Assembly (NCBI GenBank): GCA_000803105.1
Contig: JTDA01000004.1
Location: 124,001-188,000, forward strand
Direction: 5' to 3'
DNA from: Coprobacter secundus
Lineage (GTDB): Bacteria > Bacteroidota > Bacteroidia > Bacteroidales > Coprobacteraceae
DNA: 64,000 nt
The notes beneath the pieces were generated by a model. It made no database searches, was not told where the DNA came from, and was given only the letters and a program-made list of their open reading frames with translations. The stretch's first letter is position 1, and every line of letters starts with the position of its first letter. The position numbers were made by a program, and so were the translations under genes. Positions 32,934 to 41,952 of this stretch are shown in pieces.

Positions 32934-34490
32934 CTATTTTTGTTCAGTTCCTTTTTTAATTTGTTTCACCATAATACCTACCTCTGCAATCAATAATACT
33001 GTAAACAATGCGGCAAACATCCAAAAAGTAGTTTGTACATTAGCAGCACCTATTTTTGATATAGCAGCAAATGTTGGCATAATACTCTCTATTACCCAAG
33101 GTTGACGCCCCATTTCTGCGACAATCCAGCCCGATTCGAGGCAAATATATGCAATAGGCAACGAAATCACACAAACCCAAAGCATCCATTTCATCTTATA
33201 TAGACGATCTTTTCGTATGAGCCATAATACAACAATAAACAACAGTAAAAAATAACATCCCAATGTAATCATAACATGGAAAGCATAAAATACATACGGA
33301 ACAGGAGGAATCACTTGTGATGGATCTGTTACATATCCGTAACCAAAATATTCATAATTTTCATCCAAGGCCTTTCCTGCAGCAATCATGGCTTCTTCAT
33401 CCCCTTGTTTCTGTGCTTTTTTATATGCGCTCAGAGCTTCCACTGCTTTCTTACCTTTAGCCATTTTTTCCATTACAGATGGAGCCACAATCTCATCCCC
33501 GGCCAGATTTTTCGTTACATACCCACCATTTATAATATCATTTATTCCAGGAACAAATCCATCAACCTGACGCGTAGCCAAAATAGACAACAATTTAGGA
33601 ACTTTTATCTCAAACAAAAAAGCATCTTCATTATCAGCATAACTTTTCTTCTCCGGATTAAGAATACCAAAAGCAACTAATCCTTGACCTTTTTCTCCAT
33701 GATAAACGCCCTCCATAGCCGCCAATTTCATCGGTTGTTTCTCTGCTACCTGAAATGCCGAGCCATCACCGGTATAAGCGACAATCAGCATACCGACAAG
33801 ACCTACCCATGCACCGACTTTCATACTCCGTTTAGCCAGATTCATTTCTCGATTCTTCAAAATATACCAAGCGCTGACACTCATTACAAATATACCGCCC
33901 AACACCCAACCTGAAGTAACTGTATGGAAAAACTTATTGACAGCTACCGGAGAAGAAACGACCTCCCAGAAACTAAACATTTCATTTCGTACCGTATCAG
34001 GATTAAATTTCATGCCTACCGGATATTGCATCCAGGCATTTGCAACCAATATCCATAATGCAGAGATTGTAGCACCTATTACTGTAAGCCAAGTAGCCGC
34101 AAGATGAGCTCTCTTACTTACCTTATTCCAGCCGAAAAACATAATCGCAATAAAAGTCGATTCCATAAAAAACGCCATAATACCTTCAATAGCTAATGGC
34201 GCACCGAATATATCTCCTACGAACCAACTATAATTTGACCAATTGGTTCCGAACTGGAATTCGAGAATAATACCAGTCGCAACACCAATAGCAAAATTTA
34301 CGCCAAAAAGCGTCATCCAAAATTTAGTTATTCTCTTCCAACTTTCATCCCCAGTACGATAATATATTGTCTCCATAATAGAAACAATAAGCCCCAAGCC
34401 TAATGTAAGTGGTACAAAAAGCCAATGGTACATGGCTGTCAAGGCAAACTGTGCCCGAGACCAATCCACAACCGAAAATAAATCATTCAT
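32934..34490 (-). CDS. cydA: cytochrome bd quinol oxidase subunit I
   Basis: A 518-residue polytopic protein. MNDLFSVVDWSRAQFALTAMYHWLFVPLTLGLG contains the conserved His19-type haem b595 ligand region; GVATGIILEFQFGTNWSNYSWFVGDIFGAPLAIEG and the FMESTFIAIMFFGW stretch carry the conserved Glu residues. The periplasmic Q-loop region (about 240-380) includes GDGSAFQVAEKQPMKLAAMEG, and the C-terminal part ends with GRQPWVI. It holds the haems and the quinol site. Operon order is DUF4492, cydA, cydB. Confidence 0.96.
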   Translation of the reverse strand: MNDLFSVVDWSRAQFALTAMYHWLFVPLTLGLGLIVSIMETIYYRTGDESWKRITKFWMTLFGVNFAIGVATGIILEFQFGTNWSNYSWFVGDIFGAPLAIEGIMAFFMESTFIAIMFFGWNKVSKRAHLAATWLTVIGATISALWILVANAWMQYPVGMKFNPDTVRNEMFSFWEVVSSPVAVNKFFHTVTSGWVLGGIFVMSVSAWYILKNREMNLAKRSMKVGAWVGLVGMLIVAYTGDGSAFQVAEKQPMKLAAMEGVYHGEKGQGLVAFGILNPEKKSYADNEDAFLFEIKVPKLLSILATRQVDGFVPGINDIINGGYVTKNLAGDEIVAPSVMEKMAKGKKAVEALSAYKKAQKQGDEEAMIAAGKALDENYEYFGYGYVTDPSQVIPPVPYVFYAFHVMITLGCYFLLLFIVVLWLIRKDRLYKMKWMLWVCVISLPIAYICLESGWIVAEMGRQPWVIESIMPTFAAISKIGAANVQTTFWMFAALFTVLLIAEVGIMVKQIKKGTEQK

Positions 34491-34508
34491 ACTCTTATTT
34501 TTTACAGG

Positions 34509-34760
34509 TTACTTATTATCAGAATTCGGAATAGGCAATGCCAATTCATTACTTACATGCTCAGCACGTTCTGCATCCGTCTTAAAATTAGTATTCAAAA
34601 CATTCGGAAAGAAAAACAACTTCAGAATAAAAAACATGATAAACAACTTTATCAATATTATTGCCCATAAAGTCCACCCCAATGTCATACTCCTAAAACC
34701 ATTAAGATAAAAATAAAATATGCGGACAAAAATATTTCGGGATACAACTGACTGCGCCAT
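34509..34760 (-). CDS. DUF4492 small membrane protein of the cytochrome bd operon
   Basis: An 83-residue protein with one long TM helix (about 28-52; TLWAIILIKLFIMFFILKLFFFP). It matches the DUF4492 family, which in Bacteroidota almost always precedes cydA, here by 18 bases. By analogy with CydX it may stabilise or assist assembly of the oxidase, but this is inference. The start at 34760 is supported by the -7 box at 34845-34852. Confidence 0.85.
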   Translation of the reverse strand: MAQSVVSRNIFVRIFYFYLNGFRSMTLGWTLWAIILIKLFIMFFILKLFFFPNVLNTNFKTDAERAEHVSNELALPIPNSDNK

Positions 34761-35090
34761 ATATTACAAGCTTTTCATTAAGATTTAGGAATATAAAATA
34801 CTATCTCGAATATAAACAGATAATAATTTTTTATACCTCTACTACAAATATATAAAATGTTTCCTTTTTATCGTATGTTAATTATACAAATTATTCTTGC
34901 TATATCTTCATTATATTAAAAACATATGCAATATACAATTATCCATTTACATAGCAACTGCCTCATCGACTCGCCTACACATACTCTTTGTGTAACAATT
35001 CTAAAATGTTTTTGTTCAAACTTTATCTGCAAAAAAACTTTGGAAAATAATATAAATTTCATACTCAATAACTATTTTTGTCATAAATAA
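34761..35090. other. divergent intergenic region between cyd operon and a membrane-protein gene
   Basis: AT-rich. It holds the -7 box of the cyd operon and a TATTTTTG at 35073-35080 that could start the rightward transcript. No gene is seen. Confidence 0.45.
34845..34852 (-). promoter_or_regulatory. -7 promoter element of the DUF4492-cydAB operon
   Basis: TATATTTG on the minus strand, 84 nt before the DUF4492 start. It is a good TAnnTTTG match; no -33 box is evident. Confidence 0.45.
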
Positions 35091-36044
35091 TTTATTAAAA
35101 CCTTATTTACTCAAACACGTATCATCCTAGTTACCGTCCTTACGATTATATTACTATTTACATTCACCGGAGAAAAAGTAGCCCGTTTCAAACAATCAGG
35201 GTGGGATAGCAGAGAATATTGTGAAATGGCTCAAACCTTTAGTGAAAAGATAAATGGTGACTCATACAATACATACAAAATACAGCATATACTCCCTTTT
35301 GCTCTTATCAATACTATCTTCAATATTTTCGGATGGGACAAAAGCAACACCCAGATAATGACTGCAATGATTATATTATGCATATTGGTTGTCATTGTAA
35401 GTCTTATCTGCTTTTTTAAAACCAGCAACACATTACGACTCAACACAACCCTCGAAATCATAGCTTTTTCAGCTATCTTCTATAACTATCCTATTCTAAA
35501 ACATCTCGGCTACTACCCTCTCCAAACTAACATATTCGCTTTTATGCTCGGTATAATGATCTTTTATTTCTTCATCAAAAGGAAAAAATGGCTTATCATC
35601 CTAACAGGAATCCTTCTTATTGTTATTTATAGCTCGGTTTATATAATAATCCATCTACTTGTAAAAGGTGAGAGCAATTTCGATTTGCAAGTTTTAATTG
35701 TTCAGACATCCTTACGTGCAACCGCCAAACCTATCGTATTTTTAGAGGCACACTTCATTTACTTCGGTCCTATTGCCCTATTAATCATATTTTTATGGAA
35801 ATCTTATATCTCATATGTTGCAAAATATGGTTACGGATTCAATTTCCTGGAATTTCCAGCACAACTATATTTCATGAATTCAGGTTCTTGGCAAAACTGG
35901 ACAACTTATTTTATATTCATGACCATTATTATAATATACGCATTTTTAATATGGTACGGGGTACGGGTATCGCCACAGATGGTACACTCGTCCACAAAAA
36001 AAGTAGCTCCACTCACGTTGGAACTACCTTTCTCATACAATTGA
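35091..36044 (+). CDS. polytopic membrane protein, GT-C glycosyltransferase-like, no visible start codon
   Basis: From the first ATG (35226) there are 272 residues with about seven TM helices. The same frame is open upstream to 35091 and encodes a further TM helix (RIILVTVLTIILLFTF) and the loop GWDSREYCEMA, the kind of luminal acidic motif found after TM1 in GT-C mannosyltransferases and EpsG-like proteins. That sequence is clearly protein-like, yet no in-frame ATG, GTG or TTG precedes it after the stop at 35088. The C-terminus (VSPQMVHSSTKKVAPLTLEL) runs into an imperfect hairpin. It may be an N-terminally damaged gene or use a rare start (ATT at 35094). Function unproven. Confidence 0.5.
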   Translation, partial: FIKTLFTQTRIILVTVLTIILLFTFTGEKVARFKQSGWDSREYCEMAQTFSEKINGDSYNTYKIQHILPFALINTIFNIFGWDKSNTQIMTAMIILCILVVIVSLICFFKTSNTLRLNTTLEIIAFSAIFYNYPILKHLGYYPLQTNIFAFMLGIMIFYFFIKRKKWLIILTGILLIVIYSSVYIIIHLLVKGESNFDLQVLIVQTSLRATAKPIVFLEAHFIYFGPIALLIIFLWKSYISYVAKYGYGFNFLEFPAQLYFMNSGSWQNWTTYFIFMTIIIIYAFLIWYGVRVSPQMVHSSTKKVAPLTLELPFSYN

Positions 36045-36055
36045 CATACAAAGTA

Positions 36056-37684
36056 TCAGAATAGAACAACTTTATGAGCCACTCCTTTAGTTTTCACTAT
36101 ATATAATCCTTTAGTAAGAGCAATAGAAACTTGCTGAGAATCACAGAGAGCCTTCTGTACTAAAACTCCTTGTTGATCATAAATTTCTATTTCTGTCCCG
36201 ATTGCACCCTTGACATATATAAACCCATTAGCAGCATATACTTCCGTTTCTGCTATCATATCAGTCTCCACCGAAACTGTTTCTGAAGCCTTTATTTCAA
36301 CAGGGACCAATTGTGTCTGAGGCTCACCGTTTCTCTCATAAACTAATATAACTCCCGTTATGTCCTGTTTACCAACCGGTATATTCTGACCAACACATGC
36401 CAAATCATTATACTGTATACGAACCGGCAGATTTTCATAGCCACTCAATGAATAACTTGTACTAGCTTCAAAGACTCCGGTTTCCACAAATTCCACCCCT
36501 TTGACCTGAATTAGTTTACCTTGATCTCCTACCGTGATTTCCGAAGGATTCTTTACTTCTGCAATCACCTCTTTTCCTGACTCCCCTTTTACAGCATCAG
36601 AAATAGGAACAAATTGTAACATACCGAAATATTCCGATAAAGTACCTTGTATCAATGTTATTTCATCTCCAGATACATAATCACCCTGAATTATCCCACT
36701 GGCATCATCGATTAATATAGCACCACTATCATCTTGTATATATTTAACATTTCTCGATGATGAAGATAAGGTTACTATGGCTGTCCCTTTGAATGTGTAT
36801 ACAGTATTATCTCCTTCCTCATAAAAAGAACGTAACTCAGCGATATTAGAAGCTGATAATTTCTTACATGTTCCTATCAATTCTACTTCTACACTCTCTG
36901 CACCGCTACTGGTTAACGTCAAGGTTGCCTTATGATTTCCCATAGCAGAAGGCCGATAAGTGATTGTCAACGTCCCACCAACAGATGTTAACTCTCCTGA
37001 GGTAGTAAAATTTATTTCATCGGATAAGTGAACTGAAATATCATCTGTCAAATCAGATGCTATAATATCCAATGACAAAGATTTTGTCTCACCACTCTCC
37101 ACTGCACCAAAATCCAAAGAAGAAACAGCACTGATTGTAGGTGTACCATCCGCTTCTATTTGAGTAATTACCACATCATCAATAAAAAAACGCTTTTTAT
37201 TGGCTGCCGACGCAACAAAAGCAATCTTATCTGTCGCTCCAGTCAACATTCCAGTCACTGTAAATGTCTTCATTTTACCAGCATCACTGTCTACCTCTGG
37301 AAGCCCTGTTACTGTTTCTATCTCCAAATCATTCAGCAATATCTTTATATCTGTTTTATCTCCGTCCCACGTACATGCTTTAAATGTCATCGTAAAGGCT
37401 CCTGCTTTTGCTTTTTCCAACGAGGGAGTTACCAATTTTCCCATTTTAGAACTCGAACCAAGTTTTACCACTCCAGCTGCAGCATATCCATTTTCGGCTG
37501 ACCAACCAGAATTTCCCAAATCCAATTTTCCATTAGCTGTCGATCCACTCGTCCCAAACTCACCATCAGCGGCTATCACATTAAAATCCTCACTTAATAT
37601 CACTACCTCTTTAGCCGCCAATTGGCCCAAACACAAACATGTTATCACAATAGCAACTGCACATTTCAAGTAAAATTTTTTCAT
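36056..37684 (-). CDS. secreted OB-fold/beta-sandwich protein with T9SS sorting domain
   Basis: About 542 residues. Signal peptide MKKFYLKCAVAIVITCLCLGQLAA (ATG at 37684 preferred over 37690). Modules: a jelly-roll-like domain (30-175; EDFNVIAADGEFGTSGS... RFFIDDVVITQ), an Ig-like 'choice-of-anchor' repeat (180-275; SLDFGAVESGETKSLSLDI), a DUF5689/OB-fold region (280-450; AELRSFYEEGDNTVYTFKGTAIVT) and a C-terminal sorting domain (470-542; IYVKGAIGTEIEIYDQQGVLVQKAL ... GLYIVKTKGVAHKVVLF). The OB-like part resembles those attached to extracellular nucleases, but no nuclease motif is present. Probably a surface-anchored binding protein of unknown ligand. Confidence 0.7.
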   Translation of the reverse strand: MKKFYLKCAVAIVITCLCLGQLAAKEVVILSEDFNVIAADGEFGTSGSTANGKLDLGNSGWSAENGYAAAGVVKLGSSSKMGKLVTPSLEKAKAGAFTMTFKACTWDGDKTDIKILLNDLEIETVTGLPEVDSDAGKMKTFTVTGMLTGATDKIAFVASAANKKRFFIDDVVITQIEADGTPTISAVSSLDFGAVESGETKSLSLDIIASDLTDDISVHLSDEINFTTSGELTSVGGTLTITYRPSAMGNHKATLTLTSSGAESVEVELIGTCKKLSASNIAELRSFYEEGDNTVYTFKGTAIVTLSSSSRNVKYIQDDSGAILIDDASGIIQGDYVSGDEITLIQGTLSEYFGMLQFVPISDAVKGESGKEVIAEVKNPSEITVGDQGKLIQVKGVEFVETGVFEASTSYSLSGYENLPVRIQYNDLACVGQNIPVGKQDITGVILVYERNGEPQTQLVPVEIKASETVSVETDMIAETEVYAANGFIYVKGAIGTEIEIYDQQGVLVQKALCDSQQVSIALTKGLYIVKTKGVAHKVVLF

Positions 37685-37882
37685 AATCATACTTTTAGCT
37701 AATTTATATACTTATATATTTAAACTCATGACAAAAGTATCGGGAAGATGTAACAAACAAATGACAAACATTCTACCTTATGATTTCATTCTCATATCAT
37801 TTTGACTTCATCATAACACGTCTCAACAATATTATATAATAACTTTATCAAAATTATAAGAGGTTATATGACCGACTTTTCT

Positions 37883-37890
37883 TATATTTG
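37883..37890 (+). promoter_or_regulatory. -7 promoter element of the DUF2007 gene
   Basis: TATATTTG fits TAnnTTTG, 15 nt before the ATG at 37905, so the leader must be very short. Confidence 0.45.
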
Positions 37891-37904
37891 GGAAAAAGAG
37901 AATT

Positions 37905-38132
37905 ATGGAAGATAGTAAAATTGTCGTATACAGAACATTTCAGAATGTATATGAAGCCCACGAAGCAAAAAATATACTTGAAGCAAACGGTGTTCCTTGT
38001 TTCTTGTCAAACGAAAACATGTCAACACTCTATCCTATTTTCAATGAAGATATAAGTGGAGTCCGATTACAACTATTTGAAAAAGACATTCCTATAGCTG
38101 ACCAAATTTTGGACAATTTTATGAAAGGATAA
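37905..38132 (+). CDS. DUF2007 family small protein
   Basis: A 75-residue cytoplasmic protein of the DUF2007 ('putative prokaryotic signal transducing') family: VVYRTFQNVYEAHEAKNILEANGVPCFLSNEN and VRLQLFEKDIPIADQIL give the beta-alpha-beta-beta-alpha-beta ferredoxin-like pattern. The family is widespread in Bacteroidota; binding partner and role are not known to me. It is followed 59 bases later by the CapA-like gene, possibly the same transcript. Confidence 0.8.
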   Translation: MEDSKIVVYRTFQNVYEAHEAKNILEANGVPCFLSNENMSTLYPIFNEDISGVRLQLFEKDIPIADQILDNFMKG

Positions 38133-38191
38133 AATTATAATAATAGGAAACAAATACTTCTAAGAATAATTCCAACCATAATCTGAAATCA

Positions 38192-39325
38192 ATGATAAAA
38201 TACTTTATAGCAGCCCTGCTTATATCAGTAGCTTGTACACAAGTAACTAATAAAAAAACATCTGCCAATAAAGATATAGAAGCAATAGAATTTCCTGTTG
38301 CCGACACTCTTACTTTGTTATTTGGAGGTGATGCCATGCAACATCTGCCTCAAATTAACTCTGCTCGTACTGATACAGGATACGATTATACATCCTGTCT
38401 GGCTCCAGTCAAAAACATCATATCCCAAACTGATATTTCAATAATAAATTTTGAGACCACATTGGGGGATAAACCATATACCGGATATCCGCAATTCAGC
38501 TCTCCCGACGAATTCGCCAAAGCATTAAAAGAATGCGGATTCGATATTTTCCTGACAGCAAATAATCATTGTCTCGACCGTTATACCCAAGGAGCCCAAC
38601 GTACTCTTAACAAATTAGACTCTCTATCTATCACTCATATAGGAACTTATCGAAATTCCTTGGAACGACAGCATAACTATCCTATGATAAAAACAATCAA
38701 CAACATCCATATCGCATTTCTTAACTATACATACGGAACAAACGGTATTTCCCCTCAAGCCCCCTTTGTTGTAAATCTTATAGATACTCTCCAAATAAAG
38801 CAAGATATAAACTCGGCTCGAAATAAAGGTGCAGAATTGCTAATTGCTTGTATGCACTGGGGAGATGAATATTATCGGCATCCGAACAAAACACAAAAGA
38901 TGCTAGCAAATTGGTTAGAAAAAAACGGAGTACAACTCATTATCGGATCACACCCTCATGTTGTACAACCTATCGAATTACACTCCGATTCAACAGGTTC
39001 TGCTCAGTCACTCGTAGCCTATTCATTAGGAAATTTTGTCTCCAACATGCAAAAAAGATATTGTGACGGAGGAATTATGCTAAAAGTGAAAATCTGTAAA
39101 GAACACGAACAGATTCGAATCATCTCAGCCGGCTACATCTTGCATTTTACTCGTCGTCCGGCACATGGTGCAGGTCCAGGATACGAAATATTGCCTCTCG
39201 CTCATATCTCAGAAAAAAAAGATTCAATTCCCCAACTTCTTTGGACATCTATCTCTCGCTTTGTCAGTGATACCCGCTCTTTAATGGAGCAATATAGTTT
39301 TGGTGTAAAAGAAATTATAAATTAA
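38192..39325 (+). CDS. CapA family metallophosphatase-like lipoprotein
   Basis: A 377-residue lipoprotein (lipobox LISVAC, Cys15). The body is a PGA_cap/CapA domain: GGDAMQHLPQI, NFETTLGDKPYTGYPQFSSP, LTANNHCLDRY, ACMHWGDEYYRHPNKTQK and IIGSHPHVVQPIE, the metal-site motifs of the calcineurin-like CapA family. CapA is named after poly-gamma-glutamate capsule synthesis in Bacillus, but most Bacteroidota members stand alone with no capB/C, as here, so that role should not be assumed. Envelope location is supported by the lipobox. Confidence 0.85.
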   Translation: MIKYFIAALLISVACTQVTNKKTSANKDIEAIEFPVADTLTLLFGGDAMQHLPQINSARTDTGYDYTSCLAPVKNIISQTDISIINFETTLGDKPYTGYPQFSSPDEFAKALKECGFDIFLTANNHCLDRYTQGAQRTLNKLDSLSITHIGTYRNSLERQHNYPMIKTINNIHIAFLNYTYGTNGISPQAPFVVNLIDTLQIKQDINSARNKGAELLIACMHWGDEYYRHPNKTQKMLANWLEKNGVQLIIGSHPHVVQPIELHSDSTGSAQSLVAYSLGNFVSNMQKRYCDGGIMLKVKICKEHEQIRIISAGYILHFTRRPAHGAGPGYEILPLAHISEKKDSIPQLLWTSISRFVSDTRSLMEQYSFGVKEIIN

Positions 39326-39399
39326 TTTCCAAATGCATTTTTTATTATCAGCACATCATTCTTAACTAAAAACAAATTCATTTTTAGTCATCATATTTG

Positions 39400-39407
39400 T
39401 ATCTTTG
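39400..39407 (+). promoter_or_regulatory. -7 promoter element of the TPR-protein gene
   Basis: TATCTTTG, 20 nt before the ATG at 39428; matches TAnnTTTG. Confidence 0.45.
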
Positions 39408-39427
39408 TAATACTTAATATTTAAGTT

Positions 39428-39706
39428 ATGGACTACGATATGACTACAAATCATATAAAATCATTGATTGACAATAATTGTCTCGATGAGGCCATTCATC
39501 TTCTTTCTCACCGGATAGAGAGAAACAAAGAAGACGATGAAGCCTACTATTTAATGGGCAATGTATATCGAAAGCAAGGAAATATGAAAATGGCTATGTT
39601 TTATTATACGAGCGCAACGGAAATAAACGCACACAGCCCTGCTGCCGAAGCTTACCGTGTATTGCTGGATATTCGTAATTTTATCAATCCGGATTATAAT
39701 CCATAA
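39428..39706 (+). CDS. small TPR-repeat protein
   Basis: A 92-residue cytoplasmic protein of two to three tetratricopeptide repeats (LDEAIHLLSHRIERNKEDDEAYYLMGNVYRKQGNMKMAMFYYTSATEINAHSPAAEAYRVLL). It has no signal peptide or other domain. TPR folds mediate protein-protein contacts; the partner is unknown. It has its own promoter box and is separated from fmt by 148 bases, which also contain an fmt promoter box. Confidence 0.75.
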   Translation: MDYDMTTNHIKSLIDNNCLDEAIHLLSHRIERNKEDDEAYYLMGNVYRKQGNMKMAMFYYTSATEINAHSPAAEAYRVLLDIRNFINPDYNP

Positions 39707-39808
39707 TTTTTATATAAATTATTTTGACCGGACTAATTTTTTCGTGACAAAAATATCAAGGTATTTTTCTCCTTGAAAGGGAGGTATATTTATTCAAAGT
39801 AAAATACG

Positions 39809-39816
39809 TAATTTTG
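39809..39816 (+). promoter_or_regulatory. -7 promoter element of fmt
   Basis: TAATTTTG matches TAnnTTTG, 38 nt before the fmt start. Confidence 0.45.
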
Positions 39817-39854
39817 TCATTTATTATTTTAATTCAAAAAAACGAGCAAACATA

Positions 39855-40823
39855 ATGGAGAAAAAAGACCTCAGAATAGTATACATGGGAACTCCCGACT
39901 TTGCAGTTGAGAGCCTTAGACATCTAATCGAAAATAATTACAATGTGGTAGGTGTCATCACTATGCCCGACAAGCCTTCTGGACGCGGTCATAAAATACA
40001 ATTTTCCCCCGTTAAAGAATACGCTCTATCTCAAAATCTGCCTTTATTACAACCCGAAAAATTGAAAAATGAAGAATTCCTTAACGCTTTGCGTGAGTGG
40101 AAAGCCGATTTGCAGATTGTCGTTGCTTTCCGTATGTTACCCGAAGTAGTTTGGAATATGCCACGACTCGGTACTTTTAATTTACACGCATCTCTACTAC
40201 CTCAATACAGAGGAGCAGCTCCGATAAACTGGGCCATCATTAATGGAGAAACAGAAACCGGTGCCACAACCTTTTTCCTGACACACGAAATCGACACAGG
40301 AAAAATAATACTACAAAAACACATGACAATCAATGATACGGATAATGCCGGTTCCGTACATGATCGTCTCATGATAATGGGAGCAGAAATGGTTTCCCAA
40401 ACCGTAGATATGATACTCGATGGTTCTGTCAACACCATAGAACAAGAATCGATGATAAATAACATCTCTCTCAAATCTGCCCCAAAAATTTTCAAAGAAA
40501 CCTGTCGCATCGACTGGAATAACTCCGTAAAGAAAATACATAATCTAATTAGAGGACTCTCGCCTTACCCATCGGCATGGAGTGAACTTGAAGCTCCTGA
40601 CGGTACACGATATCCAATAAAAATATATGAAACCACGTGCTTATCGGAAAATACAAAAATGAAAACAGGAGAAATACGCTGTGACGGGAAAAAATATATT
40701 GATGTTGCCTGTGCCGATGGTCTCTTACGCATCAAAACGTTACAACTGGCAGGGAAAAAACGATTAAATGCAGACGAATTGCTCCGAGGGTTTACTATTG
40801 ATGAAAGATTCCGTTTTATTTAG
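39855..40823 (+). CDS. fmt: methionyl-tRNA formyltransferase
   Basis: A 322-residue enzyme of normal length. Formyltransferase domain: YMGTPDFAVESL, MPDKPSGRGHKIQFSPVKEYA, catalytic FNLHASLLPQYRGAAPINWAI (Asn and His) and the downstream HEIDTGKIILQ (Asp region). C-terminal OB domain about 210-320 (RGLSPYPSAWSEL). It formylates initiator Met-tRNA using 10-formyl-THF. It is followed by the YbaN-type gene after 3 bases, hence one operon. Confidence 0.97.
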   Translation: MEKKDLRIVYMGTPDFAVESLRHLIENNYNVVGVITMPDKPSGRGHKIQFSPVKEYALSQNLPLLQPEKLKNEEFLNALREWKADLQIVVAFRMLPEVVWNMPRLGTFNLHASLLPQYRGAAPINWAIINGETETGATTFFLTHEIDTGKIILQKHMTINDTDNAGSVHDRLMIMGAEMVSQTVDMILDGSVNTIEQESMINNISLKSAPKIFKETCRIDWNNSVKKIHNLIRGLSPYPSAWSELEAPDGTRYPIKIYETTCLSENTKMKTGEIRCDGKKYIDVACADGLLRIKTLQLAGKKRLNADELLRGFTIDERFRFI

Positions 40824-40826
40824 ACG

Positions 40827-41207
40827 ATGAATCAATCATCATCCATTACTCAAATTTTTTTGCTAATAGCAGGCTCGCTCTGTCTGCTATTAGGTGCATT
40901 GGGACTTTTTCTTCCTGTACTCCCTACTACCCCATTTTGGCTGCTTACAGCCTGGTGCTACACCAAAGCATCCCCCAAACTTTACCAGCGCATGATGAAA
41001 GTTCCCATTTTTGGTAACTGCATACGCAATTATCGCCTATACCACGCTATATCCATCAAAAATAAAATCATCTCTATATCTACCTTATGGATAACAATAC
41101 TATTATCGATATATCTGGTCAACAAATTATGGATAACGATATTACTATTAATTGTCGCTATAGGAGTTACTTGCCATTTACTCTCGTTCAAGACCTTAAA
41201 AAAATAA
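40827..41207 (+). CDS. YbaN/DUF454 family inner-membrane protein
   Basis: A 126-residue protein with about three to four TM helices. The N-terminal signature LLLGALGLFLPVLPTTPFWLLTAWCYTKASPKLYQRMMK matches the DUF454/YbaN family (GxxLPxLPTTPFxLLAAxCFAKSSP). Function is not established for the family. The start is 3 bases past fmt, so expression is coupled. A 9-bp hairpin follows its stop. Confidence 0.88.
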   Translation: MNQSSSITQIFLLIAGSLCLLLGALGLFLPVLPTTPFWLLTAWCYTKASPKLYQRMMKVPIFGNCIRNYRLYHAISIKNKIISISTLWITILLSIYLVNKLWITILLLIVAIGVTCHLLSFKTLKK

Positions 41208-41212
41208 AAGAA

Positions 41213-41235
41213 TCGAGATAGAAAAACTATCTCGA
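41213..41235. terminator. bidirectional hairpin overlapping the 3' end of a convergent gene
   Basis: TCGAGATAG (41213-41221) and CTATCTCGA (41227-41235) form a perfect 9-bp stem with a 5-nt A-rich loop. The right arm includes the stop codon of the minus-strand gene ending at 41227. Confidence 0.65.
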
Positions 41236-41637
41236 ACGCGTCACAACCATTCCTAATACTGCACCATATACAATATAGGCTATAGCCATACCTGCTGAAG
41301 CCACCAACAAATCACTCTCCATTATTTCACTGTCGGACATAAATATGATAATCTGTAAAAGTATAGCAATCAGAAGTCCATATACAGCACCTCTAAATAC
41401 ATTGGAAGGAATCCATTCCAAAACCTTAATAAAAAGAAATGAATATATAATAGCAAACAAACAACCAAAAAATAGGTGTATTAACCATTCGACCCAAATA
41501 ATTCCACCTGCCCACCCAATCAGAAATTTAGGAGTATCAAATGACAAAATACCAGTCATATTCTCAACTCCGATTACCAAAAGTAAAAAAACAGTCGCAA
41601 AAAAACCGCCAATCAGAGATAATTGTAACTTTTTCAT
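41227..41637 (-). CDS. small four-helix membrane protein of unknown function
   Basis: A 136-residue protein with four predicted TM helices (about 7-28, 40-68, 82-99 and 111-131). One conserved-looking patch is GWAGGIIWVEWLIHLFFGCLFAIIYSFLF, and the SDSEIMESDLL loop lies between helices 3 and 4. I do not recognise the family with confidence; the layout resembles DUF1761/DUF6789-like small membrane proteins. It is monocistronic and convergent with the fmt operon. Confidence 0.65.
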   Translation of the reverse strand: MKKLQLSLIGGFFATVFLLLVIGVENMTGILSFDTPKFLIGWAGGIIWVEWLIHLFFGCLFAIIYSFLFIKVLEWIPSNVFRGAVYGLLIAILLQIIIFMSDSEIMESDLLVASAGMAIAYIVYGAVLGMVVTRSR

Positions 41638-41952
41638 AAGATTATTCTTTATCCTATCCTTTCATAAACACTTATATCTCGACTTTTGTTTACCTTTTAA
41701 ATCGGTCCCTTACCCGACTTTATAGAATTCTATCCTGAAAAAATGGACTATCCATCCCCATTTCTAATAACAAATATAAATACAATATTCTCTTTTACAT
41801 CTTTCCCAAGAAAAAAATAAAATCCCCCTCTCCCATCATCATTATCTTATCAATATAAACGTCCTTCTTAACTGAGTTGCTATAAAAAAGGGTCTGAATA
41901 ACCCCTGATTGGTTAAACAGACCCTCCTATATATTATCATAGAAAATCTTAC
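41638..41952. other. 315-base intergenic region holding the ribosomal-protein operon terminator
   Basis: No gene. Apart from the hairpin at 41889-41925 I see only AT-rich sequence, with the promoter of the small membrane-protein gene presumably near 41640-41720. Confidence 0.45.
41889..41925 (-). terminator. Rho-independent terminator of the rpmB-rpmG-DUF4295 operon
   Basis: AGGGTCTG (41889-41896) pairs with CAGACCCT (41918-41925), and the inner AACC/GGTT also pair. On the minus strand the GC-rich stem is followed by TTTTTTATA. It lies 28 bases past the DUF4295 stop. Confidence 0.85.

Noticed and set aside
35091..36044. Mobile-element insertion explaining the damaged membrane gene
   Set aside because: No transposase, terminal inverted repeat or target-site duplication was found around it.
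38192..39325. Capsular poly-gamma-glutamate synthesis locus
   Set aside because: Only a CapA-like protein is present; no CapB/CapC or ligase gene is nearby, and lone CapA homologues are common.
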